A stretch of 64,000 bases of DNA from Alphaproteobacteria bacterium (GCA_021325375.1 JAJPHG010000019.1:104165-168164), one strand, 5' to 3'. Shown: positions 8,539 through 18,188, numbered from the stretch's first letter. Notes: generated by a model not told the origin, from the letters alone. A program made the numbers and translations.

Positions 8539-9686
8539 CACGTGCCGCTCCGCTTGGCGGCGCCGATGCCGAAGCGTTGCGGGGAAAGCTGCGAAAGATA
8601 GATGCCGGCGATTTCGTCCGGTACCGCGCCGTCGCGCAGGAGAGACGCGGCGAGCCGCGCGGCGGCAGGCGCAGTCTGGATACCGTAGCCGCCCTGTCCG
8701 GCAAGCCAGAAGAAGCCCGGCAGGACCGCATCGAAGCCGATCACCGGCGAGCGGTCCGGTGCGAAGGACCTGAGCCCCGCCCAGCGCTTGCGCACGCGCC
8801 GGATCCGCAAATTCGTCACGTGCTCGATGCGGTCGATCGCCGTGGCGACGTCGATCTCTTCGGCCTGCACGTCGCAGGGATCGGTCGGCGTCTCGTCGGC
8901 GGGAGAGATGAGCAGAAGCCCGGCATCGGGTTTCATATAGAACGTCTCGTCGATGTCGATGACCATCGGCCAGCCTTCGCCGCGCACATTGGGCGGCAAT
9001 TCGACAAGCACGGCGGTACGGCGGCACGGCTGAATGAAGAGCGGCGCCGTGCCTGCGCTTTTCGCCACAGCATCGGCCCAGGCCCCCGCCGCGTTGACGA
9101 TCATCGGCGCGCGCACGATGCCGGCGCCTGTATCGATATGCCATTCGCCGGCGCGATGGCTGAGGCCGCGCGCCTGGGCATCGACCATGAGCGTGCCGCC
9201 AAGGTTGCGGAACTGGCGCAGATAGGCCTGATGCAACGCATGCACGTCGACATCCGCCGCGTCGTCCTCGATGACCGCGGCGGCGACATAATCCGGCCGC
9301 AGGATCGAGCAGGCGCCGAGCGCCTCTTCGCGCGTGATCCGGCGGATCGAGGAGGCGAGGTCGGCGTTGGCGGCGAAGTCATCGAGGCTCCGCATCTGCT
9401 GCGCGCTCGCGATATGCAGCGCGCCGCGCTTGCGCACCAGCGGGTGCTCGGCGAAACCCCGCGGCGGGGCGTAGAAGAAGTCGCGGCTGGCGCGGGACAG
9501 CGCCCGCACGGCGGCGTTGCCGTAGATTTCCGAGAAGAGCGCGGCGGACCGGCCGGTCGAGTGGTAGCCGGGAAAGTCCTCGCGCTCGAGCAGGGCGACG
9601 CTGTGCGTCTTCGCAAGTTCCGCCGCCGCCGAAGCGCCCGCGATCCCGGCACCGATGATGGCGATGTCGAAGGTCTGGGTTGTCAT
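8538..9686 (-). CDS. FAD-dependent amine/D-amino-acid dehydrogenase (DAO family)
   Basis: 382 aa. Residues 7-35 form an FAD Rossmann motif (IAIIGAGIAGASAAAELA) and the C-terminal part has the second FAD-binding signature (GFFWLAGQGGYGIQTAPAAA). HSTGRSAALFSEIYGN near residue 42 resembles D-arginine dehydrogenase DauA-type enzymes of the DAO superfamily. It probably oxidises D-amino acids or a related amine to the imino acid and passes electrons to quinone or oxygen. It is first in a two-gene operon with the POT transporter and divergent from the M81 peptidase gene. The exact substrate is inferred only from family likeness. Confidence 0.85.
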   Translation of the reverse strand: MTTQTFDIAIIGAGIAGASAAAELAKTHSVALLEREDFPGYHSTGRSAALFSEIYGNAAVRALSRASRDFFYAPPRGFAEHPLVRKRGALHIASAQQMRSLDDFAANADLASSIRRITREEALGACSILRPDYVAAAVIEDDAADVDVHALHQAYLRQFRNLGGTLMVDAQARGLSHRAGEWHIDTGAGIVRAPMIVNAAGAWADAVAKSAGTAPLFIQPCRRTAVLVELPPNVRGEGWPMVIDIDETFYMKPDAGLLLISPADETPTDPCDVQAEEIDVATAIDRIEHVTNLRIRRVRKRWAGLRSFAPDRSPVIGFDAVLPGFFWLAGQGGYGIQTAPAAARLAASLLRDGAVPDEIAGIYLSQLSPQRFGIGAAKRSGT

Positions 9687-9802
9687 GCCGGGCTCGAACG
9701 CTCTGGATATCGCCTCATGCTGTCGTTTTCTGGCGGCAACGGCCGTATCCCCTGGAGGCGATTGAAACGCAGCTCTTTTTACTTTAGAGAAAATTTTTTC
9801 TC

Positions 9803-9813
9803 AATTGGAAAAT
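9803..9813. promoter_or_regulatory. Candidate regulatory motif AATTGGAAAAT (copy 1)
   Basis: The 11-mer AATTGGAAAAT lies in the divergent promoter region between the flavoenzyme and the M81 peptidase, next to an A/T-rich stretch with a GAGAAAATTTTTTCTC palindrome (9787-9802). The same 11-mer recurs at 12279 in the divergent promoter of the XRE-cupin regulator and the TBDR. It could be the binding site of that regulator; only two clear copies are seen. Confidence 0.35.
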
Positions 9814-9820
9814 CACGTCC

Positions 9821-11287
9821 ATGCGCGTCTTCGTCGCCGGCCTGATCACCGAGACCAACACCTTTGCGCCATGGCCCACCGGCCTGCGCGGCTTTTCGGA
9901 AGAGGGACCCTTTCGCGGCGACGCGACGACGCGCGGCCGGGACTCGGAGATGGGCGTGATGGCATGCGGCTGGCGCGATCTCTGCCGCGCGCGGGGCTTC
10001 GAGTTCGTCGAGGGGCTCTTCGCCTTCGCGCAGCCTTCCGGGCGCACGGTGCAGAGCGTCTATGAGGATTTCCGCGGCGAGATCCTCGCCGATCTCAGGG
10101 ACCGGGGGCCTTTCGACATGGTCCTGCTGTTCCTGCACGGCGCGATGGCCTCGCAGGATTGCGACGACTGCGAAGGCGACATCCTGGCGCGGGTGCGCGA
10201 GGTCGTGGGGCCCGATGTTGCCGTGGGTGCAGAACTCGACCCGCACTGCCATCTCACGCCGCTGATGGCCGAAAAGGCGACCGCCATCGTGCTCATGAAG
10301 GAGTACCCGCACACCGACTATCTCGAGCGCGGATGCGAGCTGTTCGACATCTGCGCGGGGGCTGCACAAAAGACGCTGAAACCCGTGTCGCATCTCTTCG
10401 ATTGCCGCATGGTGGGCTTCTATCCCACGACCACCGAACCGATGCGCAGCCTGGTGGAAAAGATGAAGGCGGCGGAGCAGCGTCCGGGCGTGCTGTCGGT
10501 CAGCTTCGGGCATGGTTTCCCCTGGGGCGACACGCCGGAGACGGGCTCGAAAGTGCTGGTCATCGCCGACGGCGACGCGGGCTTGGCGGGCAAGGTGGCA
10601 GCCGGGATCGGCCACGCGATCTACGATCTCCGCCGCGAGCTTTTGCCCAGGTTTCCCAAGACCGTCGAGGCGATCTCCATCGCGCGGGAATCCAACGGCT
10701 GCGTCGTGCTTGCCGATACGGCGGACAATGCCGGCGGCGGCGCGCCCAGCGACAATGTCTCGCTGCTGAAGGCGATGCTCGATGCGGGGATCCGCAACGC
10801 GGTCTTCGGCGGCGTATGGGATCCGGTCGCGGTGCGCATCTGCGCAGAAGCCGGGCTCGGCGCGACGCTTGCGTTGCGCATCGGCGGCAAATGCGGCCCG
10901 GCCTCGGGCGAGCCGCTTGACGTGAGGGCTACGGTGATGGCGTTCCGCGCCGATCACGACCAGCAGGGATTGGGACCGGCGCGCTCGGCGATGGGTGACA
11001 GCGTTTGGGTCGACGTCGAGGGCATCGCCGTCGTGCTGATGTCGACGCGCACCCAGATCTTCGCCCCCGATGCCTTCACCGGGCTCGGCATCGACCTCAA
11101 GGAACACAGGATCATCGCGCTCAAATCGAGCTGGCACTTCCAGGCGCTGTTCGGTCCGATGGCCGACCAGCTTGTCGCCGTGTCGACGCCCGGCGCGATC
11201 CAGATGGATTTCGCTGCGATCGCCTATCGCAAGAAACGCGACCTCGATTACTTCCCGCGCAAGCCCGACCCGCTAGGGCGGGGGTAG
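9821..11287 (+). CDS. M81-family metallopeptidase (MlrC-like)
   Basis: 488 aa, the normal length for the M81/MlrC (microcystinase C) family. Conserved N-terminal features are visible: VAGLITETNTFAPWPTG, LFLHGAMAS near 105, and the metal-ligand candidates D and H in GAELDPHCHL. The C-terminal domain contains DTADNAGGGAPSDN, also typical. Family members cleave small linear peptides, including those with D- or modified residues. No signal peptide is present, so it acts in the cytoplasm on imported peptides. Context (POT carrier, DAO flavoenzyme, XRE-cupin regulator) supports a role in catabolising peptides with unusual amino acids. Confidence 0.9.
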   Translation: MRVFVAGLITETNTFAPWPTGLRGFSEEGPFRGDATTRGRDSEMGVMACGWRDLCRARGFEFVEGLFAFAQPSGRTVQSVYEDFRGEILADLRDRGPFDMVLLFLHGAMASQDCDDCEGDILARVREVVGPDVAVGAELDPHCHLTPLMAEKATAIVLMKEYPHTDYLERGCELFDICAGAAQKTLKPVSHLFDCRMVGFYPTTTEPMRSLVEKMKAAEQRPGVLSVSFGHGFPWGDTPETGSKVLVIADGDAGLAGKVAAGIGHAIYDLRRELLPRFPKTVEAISIARESNGCVVLADTADNAGGGAPSDNVSLLKAMLDAGIRNAVFGGVWDPVAVRICAEAGLGATLALRIGGKCGPASGEPLDVRATVMAFRADHDQQGLGPARSAMGDSVWVDVEGIAVVLMSTRTQIFAPDAFTGLGIDLKEHRIIALKSSWHFQALFGPMADQLVAVSTPGAIQMDFAAIAYRKKRDLDYFPRKPDPLGRG

Positions 11288-11320
11288 GGTCGCTCTGTTT
11301 CGCTTGAACCACAAACAAGC

Positions 11321-11499
11321 TGTCATGGCCAGCGAATGCGGGCCACCCAGTCGGGTTCTGCACAATCTAAGGGAAGTTCGCGCGGAGGCGCGGAGTATGC
11401 GGGGTTGAGCTTTTCTCCGCGATCTCCGCGCCTCCGCGTGATTCATTTGGGAAAGAAGCGATGTGTCACCTGGGTGGCCCGCATTCGCGGGCCGTGACA
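11321..11499. repeat. Dispersed inverted repeat, copy 1 (179 bp, with nested repeat)
   Basis: The 30-base arms at 11321-11350 and 11470-11499 are inverted copies of each other with two mismatches. Each arm contains its own small hairpin around GCGAATGCGGGC. The core contains a second, nested inverted repeat (about 11380-11395 against 11414-11438, GCGGAGGCGCGGAG / CTCCGCGCCTCCGC). A shorter copy with the same arms lies at 40008-40133. Both copies sit between convergent genes. This has the build of a REP doublet or a non-autonomous mobile element; no transposase is nearby. Confidence 0.85.
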
Positions 11500-11516
11500 A
11501 CTTTTTATTGACGCCG

Positions 11517-12197
11517 CTACCGCTTCTTCTTCCGCGGCTTGCCGTCGCCGTCGCGGCGGACGGCTTCCATGAGCTGGGATTCGGGGCCGGAGCAGATCGA
11601 CAGGACGCGGCAGGCGCCCGAATCCGCTGCCAGATAGGCGTGGCCCATGCCGCTGTCGAAATAGAGCGAATCGCCCTTGCGCAGGGTCAGCGGCGCGTAG
11701 AGCTCGGAGTGGAACTCCACCGTGCCTTCCAGCACATAGGCGTATTCCTCTCCGGGGTGGCGGATCATCTCGCCGAACTCTTCCAGCGTGCGCGCATAGA
11801 TATCCGCGATCACGGGCACGAAGCGCTTGTTGAGGAAATCCGCCGCCGGATAGATGTGGCCGTAGTTCTCGGTCTCGATGACCGAGCCCTGGCCCGCCAG
11901 CGTCACGCAGCGCCGCCCGCCCACTGTCGAGCCGTTCATGCCGACGATCTGCGGCGCGAAGAGCTGGGAGATGTCGACGCCGAGCCCCGTGCTGATGCGC
12001 GCGAGCTTGTCGTAGGTAAGCGACACGCGGTCGTTCTCGATCTTGGATAGGGTGGAGATCGGCAGATCGGTGCGCTTGCTGACTTCGGCCAAGGTCCAGC
12101 CGCGCTGGACGCGCAGCGCGCGCAGCGCCGCGCCCGGCCGCGCGCCGCCGCGCGGCGCTTCGGTCTTTTCGGCCGCGGCCAGCTTCTTCGCAGTCAT
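11517..12197 (-). CDS. XRE-family regulator with C-terminal cupin domain
   Basis: 226 aa. Residues 23-80 are an XRE helix-turn-helix (LRALRVQRGWTLAEVSKRTDLPISTLSKIE). Residues 140-210 form a cupin barrel (MIRHPGEEYAYVLEGTVEFHSELY, SLYFDSGMGHAYLA) that in this family senses a small ligand, often an amino acid, polyamine or peptide. Both ends are lysine-rich. It is divergent from the amber-interrupted TBDR and close to peptide catabolic genes, so local regulation of that set is likely. The shared AATTGGAAAAT motif at 9803 and 12279 is a candidate operator. Confidence 0.92.
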   Translation of the reverse strand: MTAKKLAAAEKTEAPRGGARPGAALRALRVQRGWTLAEVSKRTDLPISTLSKIENDRVSLTYDKLARISTGLGVDISQLFAPQIVGMNGSTVGGRRCVTLAGQGSVIETENYGHIYPAADFLNKRFVPVIADIYARTLEEFGEMIRHPGEEYAYVLEGTVEFHSELYAPLTLRKGDSLYFDSGMGHAYLAADSGACRVLSICSGPESQLMEAVRRDGDGKPRKKKR

Positions 12198-12278
12198 CTG
12201 CGGGTGTCTCCCATGGCCGCAACATTACGTGCGCCCCGGGCGATTGTCGAGTTTAGCCCGAAGGGAAATATGTTGCGG

Positions 12279-12289
12279 AATTGGAAAAT
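12279..12289. promoter_or_regulatory. Candidate regulatory motif AATTGGAAAAT (copy 2)
   Basis: Second copy of the 11-mer, 43 bases before the TBDR start at 12332 and about 80 bases from the divergent XRE-cupin start. A related reverse-strand sequence (AATTGGAAATTG) occurs at the end of the serine hydrolase gene near 16501, just before the next start, but that one is inside coding sequence and may be chance. Confidence 0.35.
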
Positions 12290-12331
12290 TTGGACCATGC
12301 TTTGGCACTTCAGCAAGTCCAAGGGGGGAAC

Positions 12332-14443
12332 ATGAGAACGCGGGCCTGGCGCAGGAGCGCGCTGTTGATTTCGATCTCGACGCTGGCCTTCGCGGCCCAG
12401 GCGTCGGCCGCCGAGACCATCGAGACCGTGGTCGTGACCGCCAGCAAGCGCGCGGAGAGCGTGAAGAACGTGCCGATGTCGGTCACGGTGCTGGGACAGG
12501 ACGAGCTGAACAAGCTCAACGCGCGGTCCTACGAGGACTACGTCAGCAACGTGCCGGGCATGAACCTCATCGAATCGTCGCCCACCCATCCGCAGATCGT
12601 CCTGCGCGGCATCAATGCGGGCGGCGTCGGCTCCACGATCGGCACCTATCTCGACGAGACGCCCTACGGCTCGAGCAGCGCGCTCGCCAACGGCACCGAC
12701 ACCGCGCCGAACCTCGATACGTTCGACATGCAGCGCGTCGAAGTGCTGCGCGGACCGCAGGGCACGCTCTACGGCGCCAGCACGCTGGGTGGGTTGCTGA
12801 AATTCGTCACCAACGCGCCCGATCCGACGGGCTTCGCGACCCAGTTCGAGGCGGGCGGCACGACGCTCGACAATGGCGGCTCCGGCGGGTTCGCGCGCGC
12901 CATGCTCAACGTCCCGCTCGCCGACGATCTGGCCGTGCGCGTGGTCGGCTTCGACAAGGACGATCCGGGCTGGATCGACGATCCGGGTCGCAATCTCAAG
13001 GACATCAACGGCGTCAGGAGCTTCGGCGGCCGCGCCGCCGTGCTCTTCCGGCCGTCCAGCAAGATCAGCATCAGGCTGAATGCGCTGACGCAGGAGATCC
13101 ACGCCAACAACGACGCGTCGGAAGACGTCACGGTGGTCGGCGATACGCTGGTCCCGAAATACGGCCTCTACGAGCAGGAGCGCACGGTCAACTCGTACAG
13201 TGCGGTGCGCTATGCCCTCTACAACGCCACGGTCGACTGGGACCTGAATTGGGCGTTGCTGACCTCTGCGACCAGCTACGGCTCCCTCCACGATTTCCTG
13301 TTCACCGACGGCACGGGCATCTATGGCGCCGACGTCCAGGGCTTCCTGCGCGTGAACAAGTTCACGCAGGAGGTGCGGCTCGCCTCGAACCCGAACAGCG
13401 GCCCGCTGGACTGGCTCGTCGGCGGCTACTACACGCACGAGGACGCCGCGCTGCATCAGGACATCGTCTTCGTTCCGCACGGCACGCCGCTCGGCTCGCT
13501 CGAGCTCGATTCGTCCTACATCGAGACCGCGGGCTTCGCGGACGCGACCTATCACTTCTCGCCGAGCTTCGACGTGAGCGTCGGCGGGCGCTATTCGCAC
13601 AACAGCCAGGATGCGCTCGAATTCGGCCTCGCCAGCGCCGCCGGTGCGTCCACGGGCAACGTCTTCACCTGGTCCACCTCGGCGGATTATCATCTCGACG
13701 ATCAGACGACGCTCTATGCCCGCATCGCGAAGGGCTACAGGCCCGGCGGTCCGAACGCGCTTCCCATCGGCGGCGGCAGCGGCGCGCCCGCTTTCTTCGG
13801 AGCCGACTCGCTCACCAACTACGAGACCGGCATCAAGAGCGATCTCCTGGACGGCAGGCTTTCGTTCGATGCCGACGTCTATTACATCGATTGGAACGAC
13901 ATCCAGCTGTAGACGGTCATCAAAAACACCGGCGTCGACATCAATGGCGGCTCGGCGCACAGCTATGGCGCGGAATGGGACGTGCAATGGCGCCCGGTGG
14001 ACCACCTGACGCTCGGCTGGAGCGGCGCCTATACCAGCGCGAACCTGACCTCCAACACGCCGCCGATCGTCGGCGGCCTCAACGGCGATCCGCTCCCTTG
14101 GGCGCCGAAATGGACCTCGACCGTGAACGGCGACTACCGGTTCGCGCCGATGGGGGATTGGGCGCCTTATGTCGGCGGCAGCTGGCGCTACATCGGAGAG
14201 CGCGCTAGCGATTTCCAGTTCATGGCTTCGCAGGTCGTGCTGCCCGCCTACAATACGTTCGACGCCCGCCTCGGCGTGGATTGGCACGATTGGGAACTGG
14301 AGCTCTATGGCAAGAACCTGTCGAACGCGAAGGGGTATACTGCCTTCTCCGCCACGGGCACGTCCGCCGCGTCGGGATTGTCGGCGACCGCCGCGCTCAC
14401 CGCGCCACGGCTGTTCGGCATCGTCCTGCGCGCCAAGTTCTAG
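12332..14443 (+). pseudogene. TonB-dependent receptor interrupted by one in-frame TAG codon
   Basis: The reading frame from ATG 12332 (ribosome site AAGGGGGGAA) to TAG 14443 would give about 703 residues with a single TAG at 13910-13912. Upstream are a signal peptide, the plug domain (TIETVVVTASKRAESVKNVP, VEVLRGPQGTLYGASTLGG) and barrel strands up to ADVYYIDWNDIQL. The same frame then continues as TVIKNTGVDINGG through the last barrel strands to the terminal LFGIVLRAKF, with no shift. CAG to TAG would explain it, as related receptors commonly have Gln after IQL. The barrel would be truncated without read-through. It may be a recent nonsense mutation, a sequencing error or suppressed amber. 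It was probably the outer-membrane importer for the adjoining peptide locus. Confidence 0.85.
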
Positions 14444-14500
14444 CGTCCGCTTGAACCGCGCGTGGGGTAGAATTGTGCAAACCGGAAAGACCGCTGGAAC

Positions 14501-16522
14501 ATGATGCTTAGGAAGATCTTCGTCACCGGACTCGTTTTGACGGCGCTCGCGGCTTCAGGCGCGGTGCTCGCGGCCCAGCCCACGACCGGTCCCGCGCCCG
14601 CCCAGCCGATCACAGCCGCGACGCCGCCGGCACAGGACACAGCCCCCCCGGCGGCGAAAGAAGAGGCGCACGCGCTCACGGCCGACGACCTGCGCGGCTT
14701 TCTCGACGGCATGATCCCTTACGCGCTGCACCGCGGCGACATCGCCGGCGCCACGATCGCAGTGGTGAAGGACGGCCATCTGCTGTTCGCGCAGGGCTAC
14801 GGCTATGCGGATCTCAAGACCAAGCGCCCCGTCGTCGCCGATGAGACGCTGTTCCGTCCGGGCTCGGTGTCGAAGCTCTTCACCTGGACCTCGGTGATGC
14901 AGCTCGTCGAGCAGGGAAAGCTCGATCTCGACCGCGACGTGAACGACTATCTCGACTTCAAGGTGCCGGAGAAATTCGGCAAGCCGATCACGCTTCGCAA
15001 CATCATGACCCACACGTCCGGCTTCGAGGAGACGCTCTCCGAGCTGTTCCTTCAGAAGCCCGAGCAGCAATACCCGCTGCGCGAATACCTGATCCGCCAC
15101 ATGCCCCAGCGCATCTTCCCGCCGGGCAAGGTCGTGGCCTATTCGAACTATGCGACGACCATGGCGGGCTACATCGTCCAGCGCGTGTCGGGAGAATCCT
15201 TCTTCGACTATGTCGACAATCACATCTTCAAGCCGCTCGACATGGAGCATTCCTCGTTCCGCCAGCCGGCATCGCCCGCGCTGATGAAGGCGATGGCGAC
15301 AGGCTACAAGCAGGCGTCCGACCCGACGCCCGTGCCTTACGAGGTCGTCGAAGCCGCGCCCGCAGGTTCGCTGGAATCGACGGCGACCGACATGGCGAAG
15401 TTCATGATCGCGCAGCTGAACGACGGCCAGGGCGAAAGCGCGCGCATTCTCAAGACCGAAACCGCAAAGGAGATGCACACACGCAACTACACGCTGGCGC
15501 CGGGCCTGAACGGCTTCGACCTCGGCTTCTACGACGAGGACCGCAACGGCCACCGCATCATCGGCCATGCCGGCGACACGGTGGCCTTCCACAGCGACCT
15601 GCATCTGATCCTGGACGCGGACACCGGCGTCTTCATGTCGTTCAACAGTCTGGGCAAGGAGGGCGAGGCCGGCCGCGCGCGCACCGACATCTTCCGCGCG
15701 TTCCTCGACCGCTATTTCCCCTTCACGCCGCCGGAGGAAAAGACCGTCGCCGATCCGTCGAAGGACAATGCGCGCGTCGTCGGCTCCTATCTCGCCAGCC
15801 GCCGCAAGGAATCCGCGCTCAGGCTGATCTTCCAGCTCGGCCAGACCCAGGTCGCCGCGGCGCCGGACGGCACGATCATGGTCGACGCCTTCAAGGACCC
15901 GAGCGGCGCGGTCAAGAAATGGCGCGAGGTCGGCCCGCTCACCTATCGCGAGGTCGGCGGCCAGACCCATCTCAAATTCGTCACGGATGCGGACGGCAAC
16001 ATCGACTATCTCGACACTGACGACTTTCTGCCTGTCGAGTTGCTCCAACGTGTCCACGGCCTGGAGCAGATCGGCATGCTCAAGCTGTTCGGGCTCGGAA
16101 CGCTTGCCGTCTGCGTGCTGACGCTGGCGCTCTGGTTCGGAGGCTGGATCGCGCGGCGCCGGTTCGCCCGTCCGCTCGAGATGACGCCGCAGCAGGCCAG
16201 GCTCCGGCTCGGCGCCCGGCTCGGCGCGCTTCTCTATATCGCAGTCGTGGCCGGGTGGGTCGGGCTGATCACCGCGGTCACCATCGACGAGACGCTGCTG
16301 CTCGGCGGCGCCCTGAACGGGTGGATCGGCGCGCTCTATGTGCTCGGCGTGGTCGCGGCCGTGGGCGGGATCGCGATGATCGCCAACGGCGTGCTGCGCC
16401 TGATGCGCGGTCCGGGCGGCTGGCTCGCGCGCACCGGCGACGCGGTGCTGGCGCTGGCGGGGCTCTACGGCATCTGGGCGATCTACGATTACGGTCTCGC
16501 CAATTTCCAATTCAATATCTAA
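14501..16522 (+). CDS. Serine hydrolase (class C beta-lactamase/PBP-like) with membrane C-terminus
   Basis: 673 aa. A signal peptide is followed by an Ala/Pro-rich linker and a beta-lactamase-like catalytic domain (about 65-400) with SVSK (SxxK nucleophile motif in RPGSVSKLFTW), YSN (YxN) and GHAGDT in place of KTG. The C-terminal 150 residues hold about four membrane helices, placing the catalytic domain in the periplasm. Related enzymes act as D-aminopeptidases, esterases or peptidoglycan enzymes; the class cannot be told from sequence. It lies 11 bp before a second serine hydrolase of the same fold and downstream of the TBDR, suggesting one transcription unit. Confidence 0.87.
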   Translation: MMLRKIFVTGLVLTALAASGAVLAAQPTTGPAPAQPITAATPPAQDTAPPAAKEEAHALTADDLRGFLDGMIPYALHRGDIAGATIAVVKDGHLLFAQGYGYADLKTKRPVVADETLFRPGSVSKLFTWTSVMQLVEQGKLDLDRDVNDYLDFKVPEKFGKPITLRNIMTHTSGFEETLSELFLQKPEQQYPLREYLIRHMPQRIFPPGKVVAYSNYATTMAGYIVQRVSGESFFDYVDNHIFKPLDMEHSSFRQPASPALMKAMATGYKQASDPTPVPYEVVEAAPAGSLESTATDMAKFMIAQLNDGQGESARILKTETAKEMHTRNYTLAPGLNGFDLGFYDEDRNGHRIIGHAGDTVAFHSDLHLILDADTGVFMSFNSLGKEGEAGRARTDIFRAFLDRYFPFTPPEEKTVADPSKDNARVVGSYLASRRKESALRLIFQLGQTQVAAAPDGTIMVDAFKDPSGAVKKWREVGPLTYREVGGQTHLKFVTDADGNIDYLDTDDFLPVELLQRVHGLEQIGMLKLFGLGTLAVCVLTLALWFGGWIARRRFARPLEMTPQQARLRLGARLGALLYIAVVAGWVGLITAVTIDETLLLGGALNGWIGALYVLGVVAAVGGIAMIANGVLRLMRGPGGWLARTGDAVLALAGLYGIWAIYDYGLANFQFNI

Positions 16523-16533
16523 AGGGGTTCGCA

Positions 16534-18093
16534 GTGAGACGACTTCTTCGTGGCGCCGTGCTCGCGGCGCTGCTGGCGGGGGGCGCGCATGCCGCCCCGC
16601 CGGCCGATCTCGACGCCTTCGTCGCCCAGTCGATGAAGACTTTTGGGCCGCCCGGCATGACGGTCGCGGTCGTCGAGGACGGCAAGGTCGTGCTCACCAA
16701 GGGCTACGGCGTGCGCTCGATCGCCGGACCAGCGCGCGTCGACGAGCACACGATCTTTCCGATCGGCTCGGAGACCAAGGCCTTCACCGCCACGGCGCTG
16801 GCGATCCTCGTCGACGAGGGCAAGCTCAAATGGAGCGACCGCGTCGCGGACAAGCTGCCCGGCTTCCAGATGTACGACCCTTACGCGACGGCGAACATGA
16901 CCGTGCGCGACCTGCTCACCCATCGAAGCGGGTTGGGCCTGGGCGAGGGTGACCTGCTGATCGTGCCCTCGACGACGCGCTCGCGCGCCGACATCGTCCA
17001 TGCGCTGCGCTATCTCAAGCCCGCGACCGGCTTCCGCGAAAGCTTCGCCTACGACAACATCCTCTACATCGTGGCCGGCGCGCTGGTCGAGACGGTCTCG
17101 GGAGAGACCTGGGAAGGTTTCATCCAGAAACACATCTTCGCGCCCGTCGGCATGAAGGACGCCATGACGGCCTACGACATCCACGCCAAGAACGGCATCG
17201 CGCTGCATGCGCGCACCGACGGGCCGATCCGCGGGCTGGGTCCGCAGCACGTCTTGCTGCACGGCCTCGAAGGCGGCGCCTCGGCGCCGGCGGGTGCGAT
17301 CAATGCGAGCGCGGTCGACATGGCGCTGTGGATGCAGGTCCAGCTCGCGCACGGCAAGCTCACGAACGGCGGGCGCCTCTACAGCGAGGCGCAGGCGGCC
17401 GAGCTGTGGAAGCCCGAAGTCGTCGTCCCGGCGGATGCGTTCTCGGTGGCGATCTCGGCGATCACGCCCAAATTCCAGGACTATGCGCTGGGCTGGTTCA
17501 TCGAGGACTATCACGGCCACACGATCGTCGAGCATACAGGCGCGGTCCTGGGCGCGGTCGCGGCGCTCTATCTGATACCGGAGAAGCATGTCGGCATCGC
17601 GGTGATGATCAATTCCGAGGACGGTGCCGCGCGCCGCGCCGTCGCCTTCCGCCTGATGGATCATTATCTGGGCCTGCCGGACCAGGACTGGAACGCGACG
17701 CTCAAGAAGATCGTCGATGCGATGGTCGCAGGCGGCCAGAAGGCGCTGAAGGCTGAGCCCGAACAACTCCGCCCCAACGCCAAGACATCCATCGCGCCGG
17801 CAGCGCTGGCCGGTGTCTATGCCGATCCCTGGTACGGCACCGCGACGGTCTCGGCGCGCGAGGGCGGCAAGCTCTGGATTCGCTTCGACCGTACGCCCCG
17901 GATGGAAGCCCCGCTAACCCATGTCGCGGACGACACCTACAAGGCGGACTGGACCGACAAGACGATCGAGGCGGCCTATGTGAAGTTCGACGGCAAGGAC
18001 GGCAAGGTCGTCGCGGTCGAGATGCGCCCGGTCTCGCCGCTCGCCGATTTCAGCTTCGACTATCGCGATCTTCATTTCACGCCGGCGCACTGA
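16534..18093 (+). CDS. Secreted serine hydrolase (class C beta-lactamase/D-aminopeptidase-like) with C-terminal DUF3471-like domain
   Basis: 519 aa, starting at GTG 16534 with AAAGGGG six bases upstream. A cleavable signal peptide (LLRGAVLAALLAGGAHA) is followed by the catalytic domain: SETK (SxxK in PIGSETKAFTATAL), YDN (YxN) and HTG. Residues about 415-515 form a lipocalin-like C-terminal domain (LAGVYADPWYGTATV) typical of the DUF3471 group. It probably acts in the periplasm on peptides or esters. Tandem placement with the previous gene and the upstream peptide-handling genes suggests a linked substrate. Confidence 0.88.
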   Translation: MRRLLRGAVLAALLAGGAHAAPPADLDAFVAQSMKTFGPPGMTVAVVEDGKVVLTKGYGVRSIAGPARVDEHTIFPIGSETKAFTATALAILVDEGKLKWSDRVADKLPGFQMYDPYATANMTVRDLLTHRSGLGLGEGDLLIVPSTTRSRADIVHALRYLKPATGFRESFAYDNILYIVAGALVETVSGETWEGFIQKHIFAPVGMKDAMTAYDIHAKNGIALHARTDGPIRGLGPQHVLLHGLEGGASAPAGAINASAVDMALWMQVQLAHGKLTNGGRLYSEAQAAELWKPEVVVPADAFSVAISAITPKFQDYALGWFIEDYHGHTIVEHTGAVLGAVAALYLIPEKHVGIAVMINSEDGAARRAVAFRLMDHYLGLPDQDWNATLKKIVDAMVAGGQKALKAEPEQLRPNAKTSIAPAALAGVYADPWYGTATVSAREGGKLWIRFDRTPRMEAPLTHVADDTYKADWTDKTIEAAYVKFDGKDGKVVAVEMRPVSPLADFSFDYRDLHFTPAH

Positions 18094-18108
18094 GCTGCAG
18101 GCTTATGC

Positions 18109-18136
18109 CGGTCGCCGTAGCGCGCGACGGCGACCG
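18109..18136. terminator. Stem-loop between convergent genes
   Basis: CGGTCGCCGT at 18109-18118 pairs perfectly with ACGGCGACCG at 18127-18136 around an eight-base loop. It lies between the convergent ends of the serine hydrolase and sedolisin genes. There is no T run, so it is not a classical intrinsic terminator; it may protect 3' ends or act as a bidirectional end. Confidence 0.4.
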
Positions 18137-18188
18137 CCTTCAAATTCGAAGACGGTCGCCGCCGGAACGCGTGTCGATGTGTCGAACG

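Noticed and set aside
8539..9144. In-frame upstream extension of the POT gene to a start at 9144.
   Set aside because: The extension is an Arg-rich shadow of the flavoenzyme gene; MRTETEGQTWF at 8538 starts the real protein.
12194..14287. Open frame of 697 codons on the minus strand opposite the TBDR.
   Set aside because: It mirrors the TBDR coding strand, is Arg/Val/Asp-rich with no domain, and arises from high-GC codon bias.
14555..16510. 651-codon minus-strand frame opposite the first serine hydrolase.
   Set aside because: Composition is typical of antisense shadows; SxxK and YxN motifs support the plus strand.
16501..16519. Reverse-strand AATTGGAAATTG resembling the candidate XRE-cupin motif.
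   Set aside because: It encodes the last residues of the serine hydrolase (NFQFNI) and differs from the 11-mer, so chance is likely.
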